A stretch of 64,000 bases of DNA, taken from positions 13,816,501-13,880,500 of the forward strand of contig JAPNXP010000001.1 in NCBI GenBank assembly GCA_028753945.1, in the 5' to 3' direction. Position 1 is the first letter of the stretch. Each line of letters opens with the position of its first letter. This stretch comes from Hexactinellida sp. DTS-2022 (lineage: Eukaryota; Porifera; Hexactinellida). The notes below the pieces were generated by a model. The model was not told the DNA's origin, made no database searches, and saw only the letters and a list, made by a program, of their open reading frames with translations. This document shows positions 34,155 to 44,140 of the stretch, piece after piece. A program made the translations under genes and the position numbers.

Positions 34155-34845
34155 AGGTATTATAATGATAACTGGACTGAGTTAATTAGCTTACAACAAT
34201 ATTATAGAAATAGTGTTATTGGTCTTCATGTTAGAGGGTACATACAGTCATTAAGTCATAATCCTTTTATTGTACATATGTAAAACTGAAGATCAAATCA
34301 AAATATTGAAATTGTTTAAAGATACAAGAATTGTTCTTCACTTAGATGCCACAGGATCAATTGTTAGGAAAATAGAACCCTCACTAAAGAAAGTATTCTA
34401 TTACGCTCTTACTGTAAGACATCCTACTTACTCAACTAGTCCAATTCCACTAGCAGAAATGATTGGTTTTTGCACAATGGTGCAAAGATTGCAAAAATAT
34501 AAAAATAAAAGTAATTTTTTTTTTCAAAAAAAATTGTGCAAAAAATTATTTTCTTTTGATGCAAAGAAAATATTGGGCGATCTAAACATTTCACAAGTTG
34601 AAATAGATTTCAGCTGGGTTTTGATTCACAGTTCTCGTAGTATTTTTCTCAAGTGTGATATAGATACTTATCTCCGTAAGTGTTGGAATATGGTAGATGT
34701 ACATCTGCAGTTAATGAAACGGTCTTTAAGTAATTCTTCACTTATGTTCGGCTCATATAATACACAGCATAGGATTTCATATAAATACAAAATTTTAACT
34801 AAAAAAATATGTGAGAAAACTGTTTTACATTGTATCGGATTTTAG
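34155..34845 (+). pseudogene. Broken DDE-type transposase fragment
   Basis: 34270-34845 encodes about 190 residues with RIVLHLDATGSIVRK, KVFYYALTVRHP, IPLAEMIGF and QVEIDFSWVLIHS. Two separated aspartates (LDATG, IDFSW) look like the first catalytic positions of an RNase H-like transposase seen in many metazoan mobile elements. Immediately upstream, another frame reads IGLHVRGYIQSLSHNPFIVH, so a frameshift near 34268 breaks the gene; it also lacks the third catalytic region. No inverted ends found. The family is not named with confidence. Confidence 0.5.
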
Positions 34846-35009
34846 TACGCGCGCTGTTGAAATTACAAGTACGTACCAATAATTTATTTCAATCTTTATT
34901 CATTGTATTTTCGAGTAGTTCTTTAAGTGCAATAGTAAAGACACATACTCATTTGCTAGAAACATACCAGGCTTGGACCGGGTCATGATTTCATGACCCG
35001 GTGACCCGA

Positions 35010-35267
35010 TCAGTGTAGAGTTGTATTATCGAAATGCTCTTCAGGTAAGGTTCTATAAGCTACATACTCCACAATAATATTATCACCAATTTTATACTCC
35101 AACGGCTCTTTCTTTATTACAAATGTAATTTCAAAACAATCTTTAAACTTACACACTGCTTTAGCTCTAAAAGAACAGCTATTTTGTTTTCTACTATTAA
35201 GTTTATTAACCTTTTTGAATTGAAAAGAAAGAACACACAAAATTTCCATCGATTTTTGAATTTTCAT
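35010..35267 (-). pseudogene. Possible transposase N-terminal fragment
   Basis: 85 codons with spaced cysteines (NSCSFRAKAVCKFKDCFEIT). It might be the missing N-terminal piece of the transposase at 34155-34845, now in inverted orientation. This is weak: based only on the Cys spacing and proximity. A CCGGGTCATGATTTCATGAC fragment at 34968-35015 belongs to the foldback family of 24210-24498. Confidence 0.25.
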
Positions 35268-35279
35268 AAATTTGTGACC

Positions 35280-35674
35280 TAGGGCTGAAACGAATATTCG
35301 AAATGTAACGAACGAACCTTTTTCTAAACGAACGAATATTTGAATATTCGTTCGTTTGGATGACTAAGCATTAAATCAATTTCTAGAGACAAAATACATT
35401 GGAAAATAGGTTTTTGATCATGTTACAATGGTATAATAATAGTTACAAAGTGTTTTATACACAAGTTAACTAATAATCAGCTAGTTTAAGTGGGAATATA
35501 TATTTACGATATCTCTAAGCTATACAAAAGTCTTGTTGTTGTCCAAAATTAGTCAACGAATATCCGTTTCATTTTAATATTCGTCCAAACGAATATTCGT
35601 TTGCAAACGAACGAATATTCGTTCAATCATTTCGAACGAATATTCGAATATTCGGTATATTCGTTTCAGCCCTA
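35280..35674. mobile_element. hAT-type MITE
   Basis: 395 bp, ends TAGGGCTGAAACGAATATTC and GAATATTCGGTATATTCGTTTCAGCCCTA (trimmed), same family as 5061-5387. It is inserted in a Helitron-like fragment; AATTTGT occurs on both sides but the duplication is imperfect. Confidence 0.78.
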
Positions 35675-35689
35675 AATTTGTCTACATAT

Positions 35690-35878
35690 TTTGTTAACAA
35701 TAACAATAAATATTCATATTAGAATTTAGTAAATGCGAAAGTCGTGTTCAGCATACTTGTTTACCTATTATAACATTTGTTTACCTATTATAACATTTGG
35801 AACTTAGTTTCTACCTCAAAATATAAATGCGGTTTCTATTCCCCCATCATTTTAATACAATCTGGACAAACAAACACA

Positions 35879-35911
<33 letters not shown>

Positions 35912-35931
35912 CAATCGAGATTTTTATAATA
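35690..35931 (-). mobile_element. Truncated Helitron-like element (5' half)
   Basis: Minisatellite remnant, then (minus strand) TTATAAAAATCTCGATTGTTG with a (GT)n run, directly next to the 3' end of the following element. Confidence 0.6.
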
Positions 35932-37026
35932 CGAGCCCTTCGGTCTCGGTCGCTTTGCGACAGATCGGTGCCACGCACCTCAAGTTAACGGCCGCTGTGC
36001 GGCCTTACTCCTCACACTTTCTACCATGGAAATGTTAGAAAGGGACGTTATGATTTTGAATTTTATTAATTTGTTTACATATTTTGTGTAAACAACAACA
36101 ATAAATATTCATATTATAAATTTATAGGCGCGAAATTCGTGTCCAGCATACTTGTTTACCTATAATACCCGTTGAAAGCTAACTTCTAGGTTGATTTGGA
36201 ATTTCATCAATTTGTTTACCTGTTTGTGTAAACAACAACAACAAATATTAATATTATAAATTTATAAATGCGAAATTCGTGTTCAGCATACTTGCTTACC
36301 TATAATACCCGTTGAAAGCTAACTTCTAGGTTGATTTTGAATTTTCATTAATTTGTTTACCTATTTTGTGTAAACAACAACAACAAATATTAATATGAGA
36401 AATTTATAAACGCGAAATTCGTGTTCGGCATACTTGTTTACCTATAATACCCGTTGAAAGCTAACTTCTAGGTTGATTTTGAATTTTCATTAATTTGTTT
36501 ACCTATTTTGTGTAAACAACAACAACAAATATTAAGATGAGAAATTTATAAACGCGAAATTCGTGTTCGGCATACTTGTTTACCTATAATACCCGTTGAA
36601 AGCTAACTTCTAGGTTGATTTTGAATTTTCGTTAATTTGTTTACCTATTTTGTGTAAACAACAACAACAAATATTAATATGAGAAATTTATAAACGCGAA
36701 ATTCGTGTTCAGCATACTTGTTTACCTATAATACCCGTTGAAAGCAAACTTCTAGGTTGATTTTGAATTTTCATTAATTTGTTTACCTATTTTGTGTAAA
36801 CAACAACAACAAATATTAATATGAGAAATTTATAAACGCGAAATTCGAAATCAGCATACTTGTTTACCCCTTATAACTTTTGTTTACCAATTATAACATT
36901 TGAAAGTTAGTTTATATCTCATATATAAATGCGGTTTCTATTCCCCCATCACTTTAATACAATCCGGACAAACAAACACACACACACACACACAAACACA
37001 CAACAATCGAGATTTAATAATATAGA
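35932..37026 (-). mobile_element. Complete non-autonomous Helitron-like element with six minisatellite units
   Basis: 1,095 bp. Minus strand: host A, then TCTATATTATTAAATCTCGA, GT-rich run, TTGTCCGGATTGTATTAAAG, six ~141-bp units (36050-36890), GGCCGCACAGCGGCC, GAGGTGCGTGGCACC and GTCGCAAAGCGACC hairpins, ending GAAGGGCTCG before host T. TC start, A^T target and 3' hairpins fit Helitrons, but the last four bases are CTCG and not CTRR. No transposase. Confidence 0.72.
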
Positions 37027-37960
37027 TAGATATCTGGGTATTCTTGATTCCGTTAGGAACACGTTGGATTGGATTTTCAGGGAATGGATCAACTTTTGAA
37101 GAGTTAATGAAGGCGCCAACCCCAAAATTGGATCTATATACCATACAAATATTGGGAATTATTATGAACCTTTATTTCTGTTAAATTCGAAAATATTAGT
37201 TAATTAATTTTTTAATTGAACAAGGCAGAGTTTTAGAAGAGTTGCAATAGTTTTACCACAATTTGTAGATGTACTATCCTGTTATATTTAATGGCACCCT
37301 TTTAATATCGTATCAGTGAAAGGAATTAATGCATATTATCATTAAGGTGTTAAATCCTAAACCAATAAACTAGTTCTCTCTTTATTTCCATGTTCTACTA
37401 AGTACTTTTTTAGAATAACTTTGGTTATCTCGATATTTCTTATCTCATATAAGCATTACTAATATTTGTCACCATTTTAATATCATGCACTCGTTGGTAA
37501 GTCATATTCTGAGATAATATGTTGCTTTACATTTATATGAGATTCACCCCCTTTAAAAAGGCAAATACGTATATTTGGAGAGAAGGAACATGGCCACAAG
37601 TAAGATTATTCAGATAGAAGTTACGCAGATTATGGAAATGAAAAAACCTGGAGTTGCATAAAATACCTAACATTGTTGTAGTAACCATAATATTGTTATT
37701 ATGTCTGATTCTTTTCTTAATGAATATTGCATTCCAAATATACTTGTATATTTGAAGTTGTTTGTATTATAAGGCATTGCAATCTGTTTACAGAAAGTAA
37801 TCACTAATGCTGATATAATTAGGAAGTGCAGTCATGAATTATTCTTCAGAGGAACCAAAAACTTTAGTTCCTGTGAACACTGTGACGCAAATCAAATAAA
37901 TTCTTATCAAAAATAATATTAGTGTTGACATGACAGGTTGTCATGTGAGATAAATATATA
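37027..37960. other. Intronic stretch without recognised content
   Basis: AT-rich, no domain-bearing reading frame, no recognised repeat. Confidence 0.45.
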
Positions 37961-37984
37961 ATTAAAAGGAAAATTTGATATAAT

Positions 37985-38342
37985 AAATAATTTTTGACTT
38001 ATGGAAAAACCGAGGTCTAATTTTGAGCGAAAATTGCTAAGTCATCTTCCGGAATTTTGAGATTTTGGGAAGATATAGGTTGTCACAACTTTTATCTTTC
38101 CGCTGATGTGATAATTTTTTCACGTACAGCGTAAGCTTTTTGCATTATTATTGTTTATATATTTCTAATATGAATATTTATTGTTGTTGTTTACGAAAAT
38201 ATGTAACCAATTTATGAAAATTCAAACATAACTACGGTATGTTAAATATATTTGCTAACTTATATAATCAATGGTTTAGTGAGGCCAAACTTGAGGTGCG
38301 TAGCGCCGAACCGTCACAAAGCGACCGAGACCGAAAGGCTCG
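37985..38342 (+). mobile_element. Helitron-like element, 3' part
   Basis: Resembles 19870-20060 and 20440-20785 (GGAATTTTGAGATTTT, TTTATCTTTCCGCTGATGTG, TATTGTTGTTGTTTACGAAA) and ends GCGACCGAGACCGAAAGGCTCG-like at 38342 before T. Confidence 0.6.
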
Positions 38343-38354
38343 TATTATTAAATA

Positions 38355-38886
38355 CTAGTCAATTGCCCGTCGCTTTGCTGACGTAATATGGAAATATTTT
38401 CATGATACATTTGATAGGGATATTATATAGCGGCCTATGTACAGATTACTGATAATTTATATGTATCAGTCATTATAGCATGCCCACCTACAAAACCTCT
38501 TTGTATACTACATTTGGGTGTATTTTACATTAGTGCTCCCTATCTGAGCCATTTTCAGCTGCGCGAACTTCAGGATGAAGGCGTCTCCTTTTCTGATTAT
38601 TTCTATTGGAGACATTATCAGCTCGCGAACTTCGGAATTAAGGCGTGTTTTTATTTTCAACATTTATTGTGCCATAAACGCTTTATGGCACACATTGCCT
38701 TAGGTCTATGTGGTATATTCGATGAATTTCCCGGGTTTGTAAAAACTTCCATTAAATATTTAACAAAATGATTTTGTTTCCATATGTGGTATTTATTCAA
38801 AAAATGAATGTCAACAATGCATATTAAGAAATAAATATTAGTGGTTAAATTGGGCCAATCAAAATGCGATTTGAGATCGGTTGCGG

Positions 38887-38918
<32 letters not shown>

Positions 38919-38938
38919 TGCTCTATTAATAGTATAGA
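38355..38938 (-). mobile_element. Canonical non-autonomous Helitron
   Basis: 584 bp. Minus strand: host A, TCTATACTATTAATAGAGCA, a (GT)n run, and 3' end ACGTCAGCAAAGCGACGGGC then AATTGACTAG, followed by host T. It has the 5'-TC, 3'-CTAG, subterminal hairpin and A^T insertion expected of Helitrons. The empty site is seen in the paralogous segment at 32200-32212 (AAATATTGG). Confidence 0.87.
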
Positions 38939-38939
38939 T

Positions 38940-40445
38940 TGGATTAATTAATTAAAAGAATGATTCAACTAGGGCTGAAACGGATATTCGAAATGTAATG
39001 AACGATATTATTTTATTATTATTTTAATAGATCTTGTATTTAGGGCATTAGTTTAATTATTTGGGCATTGTCATGTGAAAATATAATTAAATTAAATATT
39101 AACATTTATTGTTTGGCATAGGATAATGCTATTTTCATAATAATGGAAGCAAAAATAAAAATAAAATCCCGTCCGCCGTCCGTATTTCTGAAAAAATCCG
39201 AATGATAAACAATTCATTTATTTTACATGGCCTAAGACTAAAATACTGGAAAATAGCTATTTGTTAATTACGAATACAAATATTTAGTCATAGTTAATAA
39301 ACAATTAATTTATTTTACATGGTCTAAGACTAAAATACTGGAAAATAGCTATTTATGAATTAAGAATACAAATATTTAGTTATAGTTAAATAGTTAATCG
39401 CAGCTATAACTATCACAGGTGAATCCCTCTGCATCGAGACACTGCCATGAATAATAACCATACCTTTCACAGCACAGGTCGTGTTGGAAGCATCCTACAT
39501 GGAAGCAACAGTCTTTGCACTCCTTTATCCAGCATGTCGTCCCTAGGCCACATAATCCCCAGCATTCAACTCCTATCGGTTTTTTGTCGCATTCCTTAGA
39601 TTTTTCATTTGGACATTCTTCTCCACTTACAATTTGGCCACACTTCGCAACTTCGTGCGTGATTGCGTAAACTGCAAAGAGGATTTGGAGTTCACTTAAA
39701 CTGTTCCTAAATACTATACCCAGAGCTTCTGCTAGAGCCTTTGGTAGGAGCTCTATGATACTTTTTAACTTCTTGTACTTCCTTAAAGGACCCCCCAGGA
39801 CCTTCGCCTTATATATTTCCCTAATATAAAGCAGTTGTTGTTGTTGTTGTTGTTCTTTGCTTTGTAAAAATACTTGTTCATCTCTAAGTGTATCCAGCTC
39901 TGTTGGAATAACAGTCCCATTCCAATAAAAAGATTCTTTTGTGACGATATTTTCGACAAAGATAGCGTCTCCAATTTGTATGTAACCAATGGGACTCGTA
40001 AGGTTGGGACTCGTATTGTTGGGACTCGTATTGTTGGGACTCGTATTGTTGGGACTCATGCTGTTGAATATGTAGCTAAGAATAATATTTTTCTCTGCAG
40101 TAATATTTGCTATCTCTAACTGAGAAAAACCGTCCCTTGCTACCGAGGAAAAGGCAATTGTCTCGGGTGTGCCTTCAGTTATGGTAAACACTCCTGATAT
40201 CTCATTCTCACTAGGTTGTGAATCAAATTCAATATTTCCATATGGCGTCACAATGGTGTCTGCTAGTAACACGGTTGTTAGGACGATAACAAATAAGAAA
40301 CCCTTCTTTGCAATCATTATGAAAGTGGTCAGTGCAGTATATTTAATTGAAAGTAAATGTAAGACTAACTGTTCTATTATATAGTAGACAATTGTACTGA
40401 AGACAATACTTGTAGAGCCATTTTATAAATAGATTAATATGCTTT
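38940..40445 (-). repeat. PLA2-like duplication unit 3
   Basis: Starts TGGATTAATTAATTAAAAGA, hAT end at about 38970, region shared with unit 1 (TAGGGCATTAGTTTAATTAT), two to three 91-bp satellite units (39195-39390), then the gene and promoter region. Confidence 0.72.
39394..40317 (-). CDS. Secreted Cys-rich phospholipase A2-like protein, copy 3
   Basis: Single exon, 307 residues. Signal peptide MIAKKGFLFVIVLTTVLLAD; N-terminal domain as in copies 1 and 2 but with a 5-residue repeat insertion (SPNNT x3 plus SPNLT, from a 15-bp tandem repeat at 40000-40060) that adds potential N-glycosylation sites. The C-terminal Cys-rich domain is the most diverged (CFQHDLCCERYGYY kept, His 279/Asp 280; tail DAEGFTCDSYSCD differs), while the Cys positions hold. 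TATA-like box at 40370-40382. AATAAA about 75 bp after the stop. The pattern suggests functional divergence of a small gene family; activity inferred. Confidence 0.72.
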   Translation of the reverse strand: MIAKKGFLFVIVLTTVLLADTIVTPYGNIEFDSQPSENEISGVFTITEGTPETIAFSSVARDGFSQLEIANITAEKNIILSYIFNSMSPNNTSPNNTSPNNTSPNLTSPIGYIQIGDAIFVENIVTKESFYWNGTVIPTELDTLRDEQVFLQSKEQQQQQQLLYIREIYKAKVLGGPLRKYKKLKSIIELLPKALAEALGIVFRNSLSELQILFAVYAITHEVAKCGQIVSGEECPNEKSKECDKKPIGVECWGLCGLGTTCWIKECKDCCFHVGCFQHDLCCERYGYYSWQCLDAEGFTCDSYSCD

Positions 40446-40629
40446 TTGAAACTTGAAACTTTGAAACTTGTATTGTAAACAACAACAAATATTCATCTTA
40501 GAAATATATATATGCGAAATTCGGAAACAGTCTACTTCCTACTTGTTTACCTATGTTGAGATTTTGATAACATGTAAAAATATGAAAATCATGTAAACAA
40601 CAACAAATATTTAATATTTTCCTTAGATA

Positions 40630-41900
40630 TTTAGCCTTCTTTCTAGATGCGCCAATGTTTTAAAGTGATGGGGGAATAGAAACTGCACTTATAATTGAGA
40701 TAGAGTCTAGCGTCCAAATGTTATAATAGGTAAACAAGTATGCTGATTCCGAATTTCGCAAAAAATTTCTATATCAATTTTTGTTGTTGTTTGCAATAAT
40801 GTAAACAAATTAGTGAAAATTCAAAATCAAACCAGAAGTTAGCTTTCAACGGGTATTATAGGTAAACGAGTATGCTGAATTCGAATTTCGCATTTACAAA
40901 TTTCTAATATTAATATTTGTTGTTGTTGTTTACACAAATAGGTAAACAAATTAATTAAAATCAAAATCAACCTAGAAGTTAACTTTAAACGGGTATTATA
41001 AGTAAACAAGTATGCTGAACACGAATTTCGCGTTTCTAAACTATAATATGAATATTTGTTGTTGTTGTTTACATAAAATATATAAACAAATTAATTTAAA
41101 TTCAAAATCAACCTAGAATTTTGCTTTCAACGGGTATTATAGGTAAACAATTATGCTGAACACGAATTTCGCGTTTATAAATTTTTAATAATAAATAGAT
41201 AATATTTGTTGTTGTTGTTACACAACATAGGTAAACAAATTAATTAAAATTCAAAATCAACCTAGAAGTTTGCTTTCAACGGGTATTATAAGTATACAGT
41301 ACCCGGACAAAAGTATTCGACCACCCAACATTTTCCCATTGAAAATAGTACTATAGTAGGCCTAATAATGATGTTCAATGTATGAAAACTTTATGAGATA
41401 TTGTTATTTTGAATTCAGATTCGTATTCTACGCAATCGAATTACCCATTGTAGATGCTTCCAATTGATCACATATTAATTCGTTGAAAATTATCATCAAA
41501 TGGCAACATGTGCCACCAGTTCCCATCTCTCCCATAGTGGCAATTTGCAAAAAGTTGTGCATAGTGGCACAGGAAGATAATTTTACCCAAATCAAAAAGG
41601 GATTGAATTGAAAGCGCCTACAATTGTTAATTCGAATGTGCAGAATACGAATATGTAATCGAAATAGCAATATCTCATGTAATTTTAAAACACCATCTTC
41701 CATTGTTAACCCCACTATAGTACTATTTCAATGGGAAAATGTTGGGTGGTCGAATACTTTTGTCTGGGTAGTGTATAACTATGACAAATATTACTAACTA
41801 TGTAATCAATTGTTTAGTGAGGAGTAAGACCGCGTAGCGGCCGTTAACTTGAGGTGCGTAGCACCGATCTGTTGCAAAGCGACCGAGACCGAAGGGCTCG
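40630..41900 (+). mobile_element. Helitron-like element with minisatellite and internal Tc1-type MITE
   Basis: Decayed 5' part (AAAGTGATGGGGGAATAGAA at 40660), about five ~140-bp units (40700-41290), the MITE 41295-41775, and 3' end with GACCGCGTAGCGGCC, GGTGCGTAGCACC, TTGCAAAGCGACC hairpins ending GAAGGGCTCG at 41900 before T. Confidence 0.65.
41295..41775. mobile_element. Tc1/mariner-type MITE
   Basis: 481 bp with ~35-bp inverted ends TACAGTACCCGGACAAAAGT, ATTCGACCACCCAACATTTT and the complement ending CTTTTGTCTGGGTAGTGTA, TA at both ends. A 95-codon minus-strand frame inside has no transposase features. Confidence 0.8.
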
Positions 41901-42199
41901 TAAAGAATAAATAATAAACGATAATTAAATAAAGTCTGCATAATATTGCGTCGAAATAAATACGATTGAAATATCTTTTCCTTTTCAAATAGTTAAAATC
42001 AACATTAAATCAATTGATTTTTGATTTTGATTTTATTCAACAAAATCATTGTTTTACTATTCCTGAATTTTATTATATTTTTATTTAATTTACTTGTCTT
42101 AGTCTTCTTTCCTGCATGAAAAATTAACATTGCTAAATTAAATAAATAAATAAATAAATATATAAATACATACTGCATAACATCTCTATGCCCCTATAG
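41901..42199. other. AT-rich end of intron 7
   Basis: (AAAT)n at 42138-42165 and pyrimidine-poor sequence until CATCTCTATGCCCCTATAG, the acceptor of exon 8. Confidence 0.5.
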
Positions 42200-42624
42200 G
42201 TGCGATTATCATCGAGGTGTCCACAGAGTTGGCCTATACCTACCCTCTCGACGAACAGGCTCTACCTAACCTAGACTTCACTGTATCCACCAGCAGCATA
42301 ACTATGTCCAGTGGCGTATCTATAGCAACTGTAACTGTATCAGTACTGTCTGACCTAATTCCTGAGAAAGAAGAGACATTCTGGGTTAGAATAGTTAGCG
42401 CTAGTTTAGTCGACGACTCGGATCGACAGGGGTCTATATCAGACAGTCCCAGGCCTAAGAACATCTCTCTTGAAGTAGCTGAGGTTCGTATACGGGCTAA
42501 TGATGAGTTCAGAGGTATCCTAGTGTTTGGGGTTTTACTGGATAATGATGGTACGCTACATATTAGTGAGAGTATTGGCCTTGTGAAGATAGCTGTTAAT
42601 AGGACTTCAGGCAACTTTGGAGAG
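42200..42624 (+). CDS. ADGRV1: ADGRV1-like exon 8: Calx-beta
   Basis: Phase 1 in (GGT across the junction), phase 0 out (donor GGAGAG|GTTAGT). Completes the domain begun in exon 7: AIIIEVSTELAYTYPLDEQA, LPNLDFTVSTSSITMSSGVS, DLIPEKEETFWVRI; linker NDEFRG, then a new domain up to NRTSGNFGE. Confidence 0.85.
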
Positions 42625-43118
42625 GTTAGTTATGTTGTATGCACATTCCTATTGACCATTGTGTAGTGTAGTTTGTTGTTATGCAGTGTGTAGATCAGTG
42701 TATTATACAACCATTTGTAAATACGCTCCTAATCCTGGCTGATCCAATTTTCATACGCCTAAATTACAAATTATTGTTACGCTATAGGAGAAGATTCCTA
42801 ATTTTCGCGCTCCTAATTAACATTTTTCCTAAAAACATACTCTGTCTGACAGGGTTGTATCAACTCAATTTGAGTTGGCAGAATCAACTCATTTTCTTGA
42901 ATGAGTTGAATGAGTTGGTAATAGCAAAATGAATGAGTTGAATGAGTTGGTGAAGGAAATTTGAATGAGTTGGTAGACAAAAAATGAGTTTTTTGTCAAC
43001 TCAAAATGAGTTGATACAATCCTGTGTAACTGAGTGAGTGATACTCAAAAGGAGCGTCTCGCGCTCCTGGATAATTCCCTTGCTGTAATATACACATATC
43101 ATTCCTGCTGCTGTATAG
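42625..43118. repeat. Intron 8 with GAGTTG foldback
   Basis: An inverted-repeat element at 42849-43025: CAGGGTTGTATCAACTCAAT and AAAATGAGTTGATACAATCCTG, with internal AATGAGTTGAATGAGTTGG runs. Size and CAGGG ends suggest a hAT-type foldback. Confidence 0.65.
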
Positions 43119-43628
43119 ATCGGAGCCAGCTGGAGGCTGGAGGCTGTCACGAGTGCCCCTACAGACCTGACCCCTACCTCTGGCACCCTCTCCTACCCCG
43201 AGGGGGCGACCTCTGCCCTTATAGAGTTCCGCCTAACAGACGATACTATTCCTGAGATGAGCACTAGCTTTCGGGTGGTGCTACACAGCCCAGTGGGCGG
43301 CGCTACGTTAGGCGACACAGCACTAGTAGTCACTATAGAGGAATCGGATGATGTGCATGGTCTATTCTACTTCGCGCCTGGGTCAGAAAGCTTCTCTCTA
43401 CAGGAGCCAGGGGAGAATGGTACCCAGCCCTCCTATGCCACTCTCGTTGTTATACGGGATAAGGGACTGTTGGGGGAGGTTGTAGTGCTATGGGAGGTTG
43501 AGAGTGAGGCTAGCGGAGATGTTACTCCTCTGTCGGGACAACTGGTGTATCCGGAGAACGCAACTAGTGCGGACTTCCGAGTTTCTCTAGTGGACGATGA
43601 TATTCCAGAGCTGGAAGTGCTGTATCAG
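43119..43628 (+). CDS. ADGRV1: ADGRV1-like exon 9: Calx-beta
   Basis: Acceptor GCTGTATAG before 43119; donor ATCAG|GTTAGT after 43628; phase 0 both. Encodes IGASWRLEAVTSAPTDLTPT, YPEGATSALIEFRLTDDTIP, linker ESDDVHG, and another domain (LVVIRDKGLLGEVVVLWEVE) to DDDIPELEVLYQ. Confidence 0.87.
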
Positions 43629-44140
43629 GTTAGTGATATACTGTATGCTAGGTATACTGTATGGGGTAGGTATACTGTATACTGTATGGGGTAGGTATAC
43701 TGTATACTGTATGGGGTAGGTATACTGTATACTGTATGGGGTAGGTATACTGTATACTGTATGGGGTAGGTATACTGTATACTGTATGGGGTAGGTATAC
43801 TGTATACTGTATGGGGTAGGTATACTGTATACTGTATGGGGTAGGTATACTGTATACTGTATGGGGTAGGTATACTGTATACTGTATGGGGTAGGTATAC
43901 TGTATACTGTATGGGGTAGGTATACTGTATACTGTATGGGGTAGGTATACTGTATACTGTATGGGGTAGGTATACTGTATACTGTATGGGGTAGGTATAC
44001 TGTATACTGTATGGGGTAGGTATACTGTATACTGTATGGGGTAGGTATACTGTATACTGTATGGGGTAGGTATACTGTATACTGTATGGGGTAGGTATAC
44101 TGTATACTGTATGGGGTAGGTATACTGTATGGGGTACATG
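43629..44140 (+). repeat. 25-bp donor-anchored minisatellite in intron 9
   Basis: Starts within 25 bp of the exon 9 donor; about 19 near-identical units of GGGGTAGGTATACTGTATAC TGTAT. Long minus-strand open frames here are by-products of the repeat. Confidence 0.9.

Larger units (their letters stand above)
12475..42199. other. 29.7-kb intron 7 hosting antisense genes and mobile elements
   Basis: Donor GTATGT after 12474, acceptor CCCCTATAG before 42200. Within it, on the minus strand, are three PLA2-like genes and a P element; also Helitrons, satellites and MITEs listed separately. No plus-strand segment inside resembles Calx-beta coding except the short copies of the exon 7 end at 24897 and 33705. 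Confidence 0.75.
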
